Below the pieces are notes generated by a model that saw only the letters and a program-made list of their open reading frames with translations, had not been told where the DNA came from and searched no databases. Shown one piece after another: positions 27,878 to 36,694 of a DNA stretch of 64,000 nt. The DNA is from Pirellulaceae bacterium (lineage in GTDB: Bacteria > Planctomycetota > Planctomycetia > Pirellulales > Pirellulaceae): NCBI GenBank assembly GCA_019636385.1, contig JAHBXT010000004.1:496001-560000 (forward strand). Reading direction: 5' to 3'. The stretch's first letter is position 1. Every line of letters starts with the position of its first letter. The position numbers were made by a program, and so were the translations under genes.

Positions 27878-28819
27878 TCAATGAAATACGCGACACGAAC
27901 GCAGCACATCCGATGCTCGCTGCAACACGGCCACCAAGTGCCCAGAGACATCCACGGCAGCTATCGGCAGCTTGGCTAAATCCTCATCGGTCGTGGCCAC
28001 ACCTTGACCTGTTTCGAGGATTGGGGGCATGACTGAGGCGGCTTGTAGTCTATTCAACGCAATGCCGTTACGAATCTGGCGACACTGTTCATCGTCCAAG
28101 ACGACTCTCGGCAATCGCTCCAACAGCACCAGTGGTGATCGTAGATGTCGCTGGATCGCCTGGCGATCAGTCAGTTGCTCAAGCGCCTCACAGCCATCAA
28201 CAGTTGTCGATCCGATTCTCGTACGGACCAAGCGCGACATGACCGCGTCAGAATGCAGCGATCGAGCGATGTCGGAACCCAACGAGCGCACGAAGGTACC
28301 TGTACTGCATTGAATCGCCATCGTTACTAACGGATAGTGGAAACCAATGACTTCAAGACTATAGACCTGCACGACCCGACTTGGCACATCAAATGCGATT
28401 CCCCGTCTGGCCAGATCGTAGGCTCGCTGTCCCTGAACATGAACGGCGGAATGCCGGGGAGGCGTTTGCACAATCGCACCAATCCAGCCTTGCATGGCCC
28501 GACTCCAGTCTGGCAAATCAACCGCAGGAGTGTCAGGCAAAGATGTAACCCGGCCCTCCACGTCCAATGTCGGGCTTGATTGACCCAGCACAAAATCAGC
28601 CTCGTAACACTTGCGCTGTAGATGCGCGAACTCGACCAGACGCGTCGCGGGTCCAACGGCGACCAGCAGTACGCCGGTGGCTAAGGGATCAAGTGTCCCG
28701 GTATGCCCGACCTTCACTGGATCTGTCAGTTTCTGAATACGATTGACGACATCACGGCTGGTAAGTCCGGCTGGCTTGTCAATGGCCAACACTCCGAACA
28801 GCGCTCCTGCACCACTCAA
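27878..28819 (-). CDS. truB: tRNA pseudouridine(55) synthase
   Basis: Makes pseudouridine 55 in the T-loop of tRNAs. The N-terminus GVLAIDKPAGLTSRDVVN and the catalytic segment GHTGTLDPLATGVL (Asp44) are diagnostic, with RKCYEADFVLG next. Its 313 residues fit the family. The start codon is a TTG at 28819 that overlaps the mqnE stop in TTGA, indicating translational coupling to the upstream gene. It ends eleven bases from the convergent hemG. Confidence 0.95.
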   Translation of the reverse strand: MSGAGALFGVLAIDKPAGLTSRDVVNRIQKLTDPVKVGHTGTLDPLATGVLLVAVGPATRLVEFAHLQRKCYEADFVLGQSSPTLDVEGRVTSLPDTPAVDLPDWSRAMQGWIGAIVQTPPRHSAVHVQGQRAYDLARRGIAFDVPSRVVQVYSLEVIGFHYPLVTMAIQCSTGTFVRSLGSDIARSLHSDAVMSRLVRTRIGSTTVDGCEALEQLTDRQAIQRHLRSPLVLLERLPRVVLDDEQCRQIRNGIALNRLQAASVMPPILETGQGVATTDEDLAKLPIAAVDVSGHLVAVLQRASDVLRSCRVFH

Positions 28820-29973
28820 TTGCCAACCAGCTCCAGCGCCTTACCGGTGCTCCATTGACGAAAATCGGCTGGATCGCGATGCACTGCATGGTACAACGTA
28901 TCGCGCTCCACCGGTTCCCGTCCGGTTTCACGAATCAATTCCTGAATCCGTTCGACCGACAACATCTCCGGCGTAGTCGCACCAGCATCGTGATAGATCA
29001 ATTCGTGACGGACGGTACCGTCGATATCGTCGGCACCATAATGCAGGGCAATCTGCGCCGTTTCGATACCCAGCATGATCCAATACGCTTTGATGTGAGG
29101 AATGTTGTCTAACATCAGACGCGCTACAGCGATATTGCGCAGATCGACCAGAGCCGACGGCTTCTTGACATCCGTCAATTGCGTATTGTCAGGGTGGAAT
29201 GCCAGCGGAATGAAGGTCTGAAAGCCGCCGGTCTGATCTTGCAGCTCGCGTAACCGCAGCAAATGATCGACGCGGTGATGCGCCTGCTCGATGTGGCCAT
29301 ACAGCATGGTGCAATTGGATCGCAAACCCAGCTGATGCGCCGTGCGATGCACCTCAAACCATTTGTGGGCATTGGCTTTGTGTTCGCACAACTGATCGCG
29401 AACTTCAGAATGAAAAATCTCGGCGCCACCTCCCGGAAGACTACCCAGCCCGGCCTGACGGAGGTCATCCAGAATGTCGCGGACGCTACGCTTGGTTAAG
29501 AACTCGAACCAGCCCACCTCAACGGGTGTCCAGGCCTTGAGGTGAATCGAGGGGAATTCGTTGTGCAATAGTTCTAGAATGCCTCGATACCAGTCGTACC
29601 CCATCTTGTGATGCAAGCCACCTACGATATGCATCTCGGTGCACCCATTGTCATAGGCTTCCTGCCCGCGCTGCCGAATTTGCTCGGGGCCCATCACGTA
29701 GCCCTTGGGATCGCGCAGGTCGCTCCGAAAGGCGCAGAATCGGCAGCGATAGATGCAAACGTTCGTCGGATTCAAATGCGTGTTGATGTTATAGTAAGCC
29801 ACGTTGCCATGCATTCGCTGGCGAACCGCATTGGCCAGTTCGGCAAGTTCTGACAATGGCACCGCTGGGTCGTACAACGTCAACCCATCTTCAAACGTCA
29901 ACCGCTGCCGAGCCTCAACCTTGTGCTGGATAACTTGCCAGCGCTGTCTTATCGAAGAATTATTCGCAACCAT
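28816..29973 (-). CDS. mqnE: Aminofutalosine synthase, radical SAM
   Basis: Radical SAM enzyme of the futalosine route to menaquinone, joining the chorismate-derived acrylate to SAM to form aminofutalosine. The CX3CX2C cluster site is CIYRCRFC (73-80) and is followed by AFRSD. The segment TEMHIVGGLHHKMGYDWY and the GGGAEIFHSEVRD segment are characteristic of the MqnE/MqnC group. YNINTHLNPTNVC before the cluster favours MqnE. The ATG at 29973 is chosen over 30000 because a TATACT box at 30015-30020 would leave the upstream ATG almost without a leader. It is followed by truB with a four-base overlap. Confidence 0.9.
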   Translation of the reverse strand: MVANNSSIRQRWQVIQHKVEARQRLTFEDGLTLYDPAVPLSELAELANAVRQRMHGNVAYYNINTHLNPTNVCIYRCRFCAFRSDLRDPKGYVMGPEQIRQRGQEAYDNGCTEMHIVGGLHHKMGYDWYRGILELLHNEFPSIHLKAWTPVEVGWFEFLTKRSVRDILDDLRQAGLGSLPGGGAEIFHSEVRDQLCEHKANAHKWFEVHRTAHQLGLRSNCTMLYGHIEQAHHRVDHLLRLRELQDQTGGFQTFIPLAFHPDNTQLTDVKKPSALVDLRNIAVARLMLDNIPHIKAYWIMLGIETAQIALHYGADDIDGTVRHELIYHDAGATTPEMLSVERIQELIRETGREPVERDTLYHAVHRDPADFRQWSTGKALELVGN

Positions 29974-30014
29974 AACCACATCCGCACACAAAAATGGCAA
30001 TGAACTAAGCTGAT

Positions 30015-30020
30015 AGTATA
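30015..30020 (-). promoter_or_regulatory. Candidate -10 box for mqnE-truB
   Basis: TATACT on the minus strand, about 42 bases before the mqnE ATG. No convincing -35 hexamer can be assigned at the usual distance, so this is a weak call. Confidence 0.35.
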
Positions 30021-30082
30021 CCCCGGATGCGGCTGGTTTATAGCCTTAAGAGACTGTAAGTTGTCGCAAACCATGAGCACCC

Positions 30083-30143
30083 GTAGCCAGCGTCGCCAGA
30101 GGGTGGAATGCATGTCCGCCCGTCCGCTAGCGACGGCCACTAC
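30083..30143. repeat. REP-like inverted pair, copies 9 and 10 (decayed)
   Basis: Copy 9 (30083-30106, plus) keeps GTAGC, the GTCGCCAGA core and GGTGG but has two stem mismatches. Copy 10 (30116-30143, minus) keeps GTAG, CCGTC and GACGG stems but has an enlarged loop, GCTAGCG. They lie upstream of mqnE and downstream of the epimerase gene. Confidence 0.55.
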
Positions 30144-30158
30144 AAACTCCCACAACTT

Positions 30159-31148
30159 TTATGTACTGCGTCCGTGGTGCTGATTCAACCAGCGCCAAGC
30201 GTCCTCCAACGTCTGCTGCGATGGGCGACAATTGTAACCGAGTTCTTGCTGAGCCTTGGCGGAGCTGTAATAGTGATTCAGCTGGCCCATTGCGATCGAA
30301 GCACCGTTAATGTCACCTTCCCGCAACGGCAGGCATCGATACAGGGCATCACACATCCAACCTGCAACTGTCATGGCCCGATACGGCCAATACACGCGCC
30401 TGGGCCTGCCAGCGATTTGGAGAATGCGCGCCCATAAATCGCGATAGGTCAGGTTTTCGCCGGCCAGAATATAGTGTTGACCATCGGCGGCACGATCGAT
30501 GGCTTGGACTATCCCGGCGGCCACATCGCGTGCGTCGCACAAGCTGCATCCGCCAGCCGTGGCTAGGGCGACGGGAGCCTTGGCGACGCTGAGCAGCAAT
30601 CGACCGCTGGACGGCTTCCAATCGTATGGCCCCAACATGAACCCTGGATGAAGGATGCAAGCTCGAAGCCCCTGCTCGCTAATTGCACAGCGCACGACAT
30701 CTTCGGCCTCGCGCTTGCTAACCACGTAATTACAAGGTACTTTGGGAACGCCCCCTGTAGCGGTTTCATCGATTGGCTGCTCTAAACTGATCGCCGCTGG
30801 CAAAGTATCGACCGTGGAGATGTGCAACAGTTTGACATCCTGAGCCACGCAAGCTTCTACGATTCGTCGCGTGCCTTCGACATTCACCTGTCGCGATTGG
30901 GCTAGTCGCGACCAACCTATGTGAATCATGGCTGCGCTATGAATGGCTGCCTGGCATCCCTTAATTCCACGGGCTAATTGCTGACTATCTCTTAGATCGC
31001 CGTCAACGATCTGCACATCCAGCCCCTCCAGGCCGCGTCGCGTAGTCTCCTGACGGCACAGCGCGCGCACTGCGTAGCCCTGCGATAACAGTTGGCGGAC
31101 GATACTGTTCCCCAGCAGGCCCGTTGCACCGGTAACAAAGATCACCAC
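30159..31148 (-). CDS. NAD-dependent epimerase/dehydratase (extended SDR)
   Basis: Extended short-chain dehydrogenase of 329 residues. The nucleotide-binding motif TGATGLLG (6-13) opens the Rossmann fold, IHSAAMIH follows beta-4, and the catalytic YVVSK supplies Tyr and Lys. ILHPGFMLGPYD matches the dihydroflavonol-4-reductase/HpnA-like subgroup. In hopanoid producers HpnA-type proteins act on nucleotide or hopanoid sugars, but no hopanoid gene is adjacent, so the substrate is open. The start is a GTG at 31148 immediately before the Rossmann strand, with GGAAG upstream. Hydrophobic segments near the C-terminus may associate with membrane. Confidence 0.82.
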   Translation of the reverse strand: MVIFVTGATGLLGNSIVRQLLSQGYAVRALCRQETTRRGLEGLDVQIVDGDLRDSQQLARGIKGCQAAIHSAAMIHIGWSRLAQSRQVNVEGTRRIVEACVAQDVKLLHISTVDTLPAAISLEQPIDETATGGVPKVPCNYVVSKREAEDVVRCAISEQGLRACILHPGFMLGPYDWKPSSGRLLLSVAKAPVALATAGGCSLCDARDVAAGIVQAIDRAADGQHYILAGENLTYRDLWARILQIAGRPRRVYWPYRAMTVAGWMCDALYRCLPLREGDINGASIAMGQLNHYYSSAKAQQELGYNCRPSQQTLEDAWRWLNQHHGRST

Positions 31149-31249
31149 CGTACATCACTTCCAAGAGACCCTACGCCCCACGCTGCGAACATCAAGCGTC
31201 GTGTTGGTTCAGTGATTCTAGCAATTAGGACTGCCAGCGTGAACCAGCG

Positions 31250-31738
31250 CTAGCGTACCAGCGCGCGACGATAAACGTCGGTCGGAGCTTCGGTTACTGG
31301 AATCGAAATCACTGCTGCATTGCGCTGTACGGCGGCCACGCGAAGCACGTCTCTCGAGTATTGATGGCAATTGATGCATGTCGTGAGCGTATGCATGTAG
31401 GTGTATGCGGCGCCATCCAAGTTCTGCTGCTCGGCCAATTCGGCCAATTTGATTGCTGCGCGATGCAGTTCGCCGCGGTAGTGCGAGTAAACCTGATCTT
31501 CACGAGGCCTCCAAACCTGGGACTCGCAAATATTTTTAAGCTCTTCGGCACCTTTACGAATCAAATCAAAATTGCCGGCTGTTAATCCTTCTACCAACCG
31601 CTGCGAGGCACCCAACTTGGCGCGCATGGCGATACTCAAATCTGCTGGCTCACGCGTGGTCAATGTTGGCTGTTGTGCCAATGCAGTCATTCCAAGTGCC
31701 AGCAAGCCAACCGCAATCATTCGTCCTACCACGCTCAT
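31250..31738 (-). CDS. Small exported c-type cytochrome (c'/c556-like)
   Basis: Periplasmic monoheme protein of 162 residues. A signal peptide spans about 1-22 (MIAVGLLALGMTALAQ). The single heme site CINCH (121-125) is near the C-terminus after an all-helical region, the arrangement of cytochrome c'/c556 four-helix proteins, rather than N-terminal as in class I cytochromes. It could carry electrons or bind gas. The ATG at 31738 is well supported by AAGGAGG five bases upstream, the best ribosome binding site in this part of the window. It is followed by a REP-like element and speA on the same strand. Confidence 0.82.
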   Translation of the reverse strand: MSVVGRMIAVGLLALGMTALAQQPTLTTREPADLSIAMRAKLGASQRLVEGLTAGNFDLIRKGAEELKNICESQVWRPREDQVYSHYRGELHRAAIKLAELAEQQNLDGAAYTYMHTLTTCINCHQYSRDVLRVAAVQRNAAVISIPVTEAPTDVYRRALVR

Positions 31739-31870
31739 ATCATCCTCCTTGCCGAATAAGTCGTCCGCTGTGTTATCGGCAAAGTTGATGTGACCAGAAC
31801 AGATAACTCACGGAATTCCGGAACCACATGTCGCGCCGGACCTGCCTAGCCCAACGGTCTATCTATGTTT

Positions 31871-31894
31871 GTCGCGACCGTCTCCAGGCGGTGG
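31871..31894 (+). repeat. REP-like palindrome, copy 11
   Basis: GTCGCG, ACCGTC, loop TCCA, GGCGGT, GG. The stem is complete with one T-G pair. It lies between the cytochrome start and the speA stop. Confidence 0.65.
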
Positions 31895-31918
31895 TCAAGC
31901 CCCAAGCCGCACGAATTA

Positions 31919-33826
31919 CTAGTCCAGATATGTGCTGTGGCCGGCCGCAGCCTTGTACTGTTTTAACAACCGCTCGACTTGCTCCGCTGATAGCTTGCCA
32001 GATTGCATTTGTGCTATCAATTGACGCTGATAGCACTCGGCCAATTGGTCTGCATCATAGTGTGCAAAACGGATCATGTCGTTGATGGTGCTGCCCGGCA
32101 CGATGCGCGTCACATGAAATCGGCCGTCGTTGTCGATGGCAACCTGCGCTTCGTTGGGATTGCCAAACAGATTGTGATGATTGCCCATGACCTCCTGATA
32201 AGCCCCTACCAAGAAAATGCCCAGATAGTATGGCTGATCCGGCTTCCAATCGTGTAACTCCAGTGTCTGATTGACATCTTTCAAATCCACGAAGCGATCG
32301 ATCTTTCCGTCGCTGTCGCAAGTCACGTCGACCAATGTTGCGTAATCAGTCAGCTTTTCGTCCAGCCGATGAATGGGCACGATGGGAAATAATTGTCGAA
32401 TTGCCCAGCTATCGGGAGCTGAACGAAACAGCGAGAAATTGCACAGATACTTCTGTGCTAGGCTACTCTTGAGTTGCTCAAATTCTTCGTCTGAAAAACT
32501 ATCTTCTTCAGCCTCGCGCAACGCGCGATGGCAAATCTCCCAAAACAGGACGTCCCCTTTGGCTCGATCTTCCAAGCTAACCAACCCCAGGTTGAACTGG
32601 ATCTGCAATTCGTCTTTCAACTGCAGAGCGTCGTGGTAATACTCGGCATAGTTCTTGGTATTGATGGAATCGCACAGATCTTTGAGTTCGGTAATCACCA
32701 ACGGATCATCGGCGTCGATGGTAACTTCGGGCTGATCGTCGGCAAACGTCTCGATTTCGTCGCGAATACAGGTGATCAATACGCAGTGGTAGGCGGTCAT
32801 GAATCGCCCGGCTTCCGTAGCTAAATGCGGTTCAGGTACGTTCTCCTCTTCACAGATGGACTTGAAGGCATACACCACATCGTTCGCGAATTCCTGTACC
32901 GTGTAGTTCACGCTGGAATCAAACCGCGTTTGCGATCCATCGTAGTCGACGCCTAATCCACCGCCGATATCCACCAATTCAATTTGGCAGTCGATTTGTC
33001 GCAGCTTGCAGTATACGCGCGCTGCTTCTCTCATGGCATGCTTGACGCGCTTGATATCGGTGATTTGCGAGCCGATGTGGAAATGGAGCAGCTTGAGCTG
33101 GCCGTCCAACTTTGCCTGGCGCAACATTTTGAGACAATCCAAGATTTCAGAGGTCGTCAATCCGAATTTGGCTGAATCGCCACCAGAGGATGCCCATTTG
33201 CCAGAACCTCGCGAGTAGAGCTTGGCTCTGAGGCCGATTTGAGGTGCCACACCCAACTCTTGCGTCAGCTTGAGTAGCATCCGCATTTCGTTTAGCTTTT
33301 CAATGACGATGACCACACGTTTGCCGGCTTGGACTGCTAACAGCGCCATCCTCAAGAACGTTTCGTCCTTGAAGCCGTTACACAGCAGCAGCGATTCTGG
33401 CGTCTGTTCTTGGGCGATGGCAGCGTACAGTTCGGCTTTGCTGCCACATTCCAAACCGACATTGCAACGCCCGGCCTCGCGCAAAAACTCTTCTACCACC
33501 TCGCGGCGCGGATTCACCTTCATGGGAAACAGTGGAAAATGCTGTCGCCTGTAGCCGAATTCCTGAATGGCATTTTGGTAGGCTTGCGTTAGCGCGCGAA
33601 GCTGACTGGTCAGTATCTGCGGAAATCGCAGTAGCAGTGGCAATTGGATACGGTGTCGCGACACCAGATAATCCACAATTTCCTTCAAATCCGCGAACCG
33701 TGCGTCACCGGCTGCTGGTCGCACCAATAGATTGCCGCGCGGATGGATATCGAAATACCCTGCCGCCCAATTCTCCACTCCGTAGGCGAGCTGAACATGC
33801 TGTAATCGTTCTTCGTTCATTGGCAT
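31919..33826 (-). CDS. speA: Biosynthetic arginine decarboxylase
   Basis: PLP enzyme of the alanine-racemase fold that converts arginine to agmatine, the first step of the ADC route to putrescine; 635 residues against about 658 in E. coli. The N-terminal YGVENWAAGYFDIHPRGN is characteristic, the PLP lysine is Lys103 in FPMKVNP, and later segments QIGLRAKLYSRGSGKWASSG and IDIGGGLGVDYDGS-like LVDIGGGLGVDYDG match the family. The frame is open to 34054, but the ATG at 33826 gives the usual N-terminus; a second ATG at 33820 is equally possible. It diverges from ribBA. No agmatine ureohydrolase gene is in the window. Confidence 0.95.
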   Translation of the reverse strand: MPMNEERLQHVQLAYGVENWAAGYFDIHPRGNLLVRPAAGDARFADLKEIVDYLVSRHRIQLPLLLRFPQILTSQLRALTQAYQNAIQEFGYRRQHFPLFPMKVNPRREVVEEFLREAGRCNVGLECGSKAELYAAIAQEQTPESLLLCNGFKDETFLRMALLAVQAGKRVVIVIEKLNEMRMLLKLTQELGVAPQIGLRAKLYSRGSGKWASSGGDSAKFGLTTSEILDCLKMLRQAKLDGQLKLLHFHIGSQITDIKRVKHAMREAARVYCKLRQIDCQIELVDIGGGLGVDYDGSQTRFDSSVNYTVQEFANDVVYAFKSICEEENVPEPHLATEAGRFMTAYHCVLITCIRDEIETFADDQPEVTIDADDPLVITELKDLCDSINTKNYAEYYHDALQLKDELQIQFNLGLVSLEDRAKGDVLFWEICHRALREAEEDSFSDEEFEQLKSSLAQKYLCNFSLFRSAPDSWAIRQLFPIVPIHRLDEKLTDYATLVDVTCDSDGKIDRFVDLKDVNQTLELHDWKPDQPYYLGIFLVGAYQEVMGNHHNLFGNPNEAQVAIDNDGRFHVTRIVPGSTINDMIRFAHYDADQLAECYQRQLIAQMQSGKLSAEQVERLLKQYKAAAGHSTYLD

Positions 33827-33955
33827 TAGGCCTAAATGACTGCGAAACGTGAGGGGTAAAGCTGCGAATTCTACTGCGATGGGCCAACTTCGACGAGCCA
33901 CCTGCACCATGTGCAACTCTGACTTTGATGCCACTAACGCGAATCTGGTCTCTTG

Positions 33956-33978
33956 CCGGACCAAGGCTGGTTTATAAT
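33956..33978 (+). promoter_or_regulatory. Candidate promoter for ribBA
   Basis: A perfect TATAAT box at 33973-33978 lies about 67 bases before the ribBA ATG. The -35 region is weak (CTCTTG with 17-base spacing ending at the box). The short leader shows no FMN riboswitch. Confidence 0.45.
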
Positions 33979-34045
33979 GGCGGGTGAGCAACTGGCCGTT
34001 GGAGCTGACTACTTCGATTCGCAAAACAGAAGGTATGCATAAACT

Positions 34046-35266
34046 ATGTCTCAAGATTTCAGCACCATCCAGGCGGCTGTGGATGCAATTCGTCGCGGCG
34101 AGGTCATTATTGTTTTGGATGCGGAGGATCGCGAAAACGAAGGCGACTTTATTTGCGCCGCCGAATTAGTGACCACCGAGACGATTAACTTTATGCTCAG
34201 CGGCCGCGGACAGCTGTGCTGTCCCATTCTGCCCACTGCCTGTGATCGCTTGCAGCTCAGACCGGTTGTCGACAGCAACAATGCTCCACTACAAACCGCC
34301 TTTATGACCCCCATCGATCACGCTGGTTGCAAAACGGGCATTACCGCGCAGGAGCGCGCTGAAACTATTCGGCTAATCGCCAATGGAAATTCCAAACCCG
34401 ACGATTTTGTGCGGCCAGGTCACGTCTATCCGCTGCTGGCTCGCGAAGGCGGCGTGCTGCGGCGCGCCGGACACACCGAAGCTGCCGTCGATCTGCCGCG
34501 TATGGCCGGGTTGGCACCGGCTGGAGTGCTGACTGAAATTCTGGATAGCTCTGGCGATCGCGCGACTCGCGACGCACTGCTCGACTTGGCTCGACGACAC
34601 AAGTTGGAAATTATCACCATCGAACAACTGATCGCTCACCGTCGCATCAGTGAAAAACTGGTCTCGCGTAGCGCTCACGCTCAACTGCCAACGCGGCTGG
34701 GCAATTTTGAAGTTATGGTCTACGACGTGCAATTTGAATCCCAGGAACCGATCGCGATCGTGATGGGGGATCTGACGACGCCTGGCCAGCAACCACCCTT
34801 GGTACGCATGCACAGCAGTTGTTTTACGGGAGACCTGCTGCAATCGCTGCGCTGCGACTGTGGCGATCAATTGCAGCAGGCGCTTCAGATGATTGCCACA
34901 GAAGGACGCGGTGTGCTGGTCTATCTACCGCAGGAGGGTCGCGGTATTGGTCTGGCACGCAAAATTCAGGCCTATGCGCTTCAAGAACAAGGCTTGGACA
35001 CGGTCGAGGCCAATCATGCCCTGGGCTACAAGGCAGACATGCGCGACTATGGAATCGGTATTCAGATTCTGAAGGATTTGGGACTCAAGGAAATCCGCCT
35101 GCTGACCAATAATCCTAAGAAAACCGAAGCGTTCAACTTGCGCGGTTTTGATCTAAAAGTCATCGATCAAGTTCCCATCGTCTGCGAACCTAATCCGCAT
35201 AACGCTACCTATCTTCAAACCAAACGCGAAAAGCTGGGGCACCACTTGCCGACGCAGGCGCATTAG
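34046..35266 (+). CDS. ribBA: Bifunctional DHBP synthase / GTP cyclohydrolase II
   Basis: Two-domain riboflavin enzyme of 406 residues. Residues 1-205 are 3,4-dihydroxy-2-butanone-4-phosphate synthase: LDAEDRENEGDF (24-35, where the first acidic motif is often LDDEDRENEGD) and GGVLRRAGHTEAAVDL. Residues about 215-400 are GTP cyclohydrolase II: MHSSCFTGDLLQSLRCDCGDQ with zinc-binding Cys259, Cys270 and Cys272, and LPQEGRGIGLARKI with the catalytic arginine. Together they supply both riboflavin precursors from ribulose-5-phosphate and GTP. The ATG at 34046 is used. No other rib gene is adjacent. Confidence 0.96.
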   Translation: MSQDFSTIQAAVDAIRRGEVIIVLDAEDRENEGDFICAAELVTTETINFMLSGRGQLCCPILPTACDRLQLRPVVDSNNAPLQTAFMTPIDHAGCKTGITAQERAETIRLIANGNSKPDDFVRPGHVYPLLAREGGVLRRAGHTEAAVDLPRMAGLAPAGVLTEILDSSGDRATRDALLDLARRHKLEIITIEQLIAHRRISEKLVSRSAHAQLPTRLGNFEVMVYDVQFESQEPIAIVMGDLTTPGQQPPLVRMHSSCFTGDLLQSLRCDCGDQLQQALQMIATEGRGVLVYLPQEGRGIGLARKIQAYALQEQGLDTVEANHALGYKADMRDYGIGIQILKDLGLKEIRLLTNNPKKTEAFNLRGFDLKVIDQVPIVCEPNPHNATYLQTKREKLGHHLPTQAH

Positions 35267-35294
35267 CCAATGTTGCCGCGCGTTTTACTTCCTC

Positions 35295-36464
35295 ATGCGT
35301 CCCTTCCCCCCACCCACCTTTGATTGCACTTCTCCCCGTATGGTTCATCGATCAACGCTTACGATTCGACCAGCCAATCACGGATCGCATTCCCTAGTCC
35401 GTTCGGTGGCGACGGGCGACGCTGTTAGCGCTGCGACTGCTGGACAGCCGCTGCCAGTTGCCCCCTTGCGCATCGGTTCGCTGGTGGTCGATCCTCCCAT
35501 TTTACAAGCACCTATGGCAGGCTTTACCAACTATGCCTATCGCCAAGTGGTTCGCGAATATGGCGGCGTGGGCTTACAGGCCACGGAGATGGTCAACGCA
35601 CGCGGGTTTGATTGGCTGGATCAGCATCAGACCGAGCATCCCGACCGGCTGTGGGGCGTCCGCGATGAACCGCGACCGTTGGCCGTTCAGATTTGGGACA
35701 ACGATCCTGAAGTCATGGCTCGCGTTGGCCGTCGCTTGGTCGAAGATTATCAGGTCAGCGTGGTGGACATCAATTTTGGCTGTCCGGTGAAACAAGTCAC
35801 GCAACGCGCCCATTCCGGGTCTTACCTGTTGCGTTATCCGGATCGGATGCGCCAAATCATTATCCGGCTGGTCGAAGCCTGTGCGCCAACTCCGGTAACC
35901 GCCAAGATTCGATTGGGCTGTACGCGCAAGTGTGCCAACCCGTCCGAAATTGCAGGCGTTATCGAAGACGCGGGCGCGGCTGCCCTAACAGTACATGGAC
36001 GCACAGCGGAGGAATACTTTTCTGGCAGCGCCGACTGGGAGCAAATCGCCTCACTCAAAAAGCATCTTGCGCGGATTCCCTTGATCGGCAACGGCGATTT
36101 GGACAGCGCGGACAAAGTGGTCCATGCTTTCCAGCATTATCAAGTCGATGGTGTGATGATCGCGCGCGCCGCCTTAGGACGCCCCTGGCTATTTGCTCAA
36201 GCTACTGCCGCACTGCGCGGACTACCCATCCCGCCTGATCCACCGCTGGACGAGCAGCGCCTGTGCATGTTGCGACACTTTGATTTGGTAGTTGCGCGCT
36301 TCGGGCCTGCCAAAGGCACTCAGTTGATGCGCAAATACGCCTGCTGCTATGCTCAGGGTAAACCCGGTGCACGCAATTTTCGCAGCCAAGTTGCGCACAT
36401 CACTACGCCCGATCAGTTTTACCAAGTGGTCGATCGCGAGTTTCCTCGCGACACCGAGCTGTAG
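35295..36464 (+). CDS. dus: tRNA-dihydrouridine synthase, DusB-like
   Basis: FMN-dependent enzyme reducing uridines in the tRNA D-loop. The core begins LRIGSLVVDPPILQAPMAGFTN, with the substrate loop INFGCPVKQVTQ containing the catalytic Cys and a later IGNGDLDSADKV and GVMIARAALGRPWLF that close the barrel. The family length is about 320-350; here the longest frame gives 389 because of a roughly 55-residue N-terminal extension with no recognisable signal. An internal ATG at 35340 could be the real start, and neither has a clear ribosome binding site. The gene starts 28 bases after ribBA and may be co-transcribed with it. Confidence 0.9.
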   Translation: MRPFPPPTFDCTSPRMVHRSTLTIRPANHGSHSLVRSVATGDAVSAATAGQPLPVAPLRIGSLVVDPPILQAPMAGFTNYAYRQVVREYGGVGLQATEMVNARGFDWLDQHQTEHPDRLWGVRDEPRPLAVQIWDNDPEVMARVGRRLVEDYQVSVVDINFGCPVKQVTQRAHSGSYLLRYPDRMRQIIIRLVEACAPTPVTAKIRLGCTRKCANPSEIAGVIEDAGAAALTVHGRTAEEYFSGSADWEQIASLKKHLARIPLIGNGDLDSADKVVHAFQHYQVDGVMIARAALGRPWLFAQATAALRGLPIPPDPPLDEQRLCMLRHFDLVVARFGPAKGTQLMRKYACCYAQGKPGARNFRSQVAHITTPDQFYQVVDREFPRDTEL

Positions 36465-36694
36465 ATTGGAGAATCTCTGATCGGCATATTTAAGTCGGGC
36501 TGCGAGCGGTGGCTGCTTCCGTTACATTGTTAGTCCCTCGAGACCCATTGCAGGAGCGATTTTCGTCGGAGGGGGACTGGCAGTGATCATCCTCAATCGA
36601 GCGACCAGGAGCTGGGTTGAACCTCATGTAACCACTGGCAACCTTGTGGCCGGTATCAAGACTTTCCTTCGGCAGCATTTTCGAGTTTTTCCAG

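Noticed and set aside
33979..34045. Possible FMN riboswitch before ribBA
   Set aside because: The leader is only about 60 bases and lacks the conserved AGGG and GAUUC-type segments.
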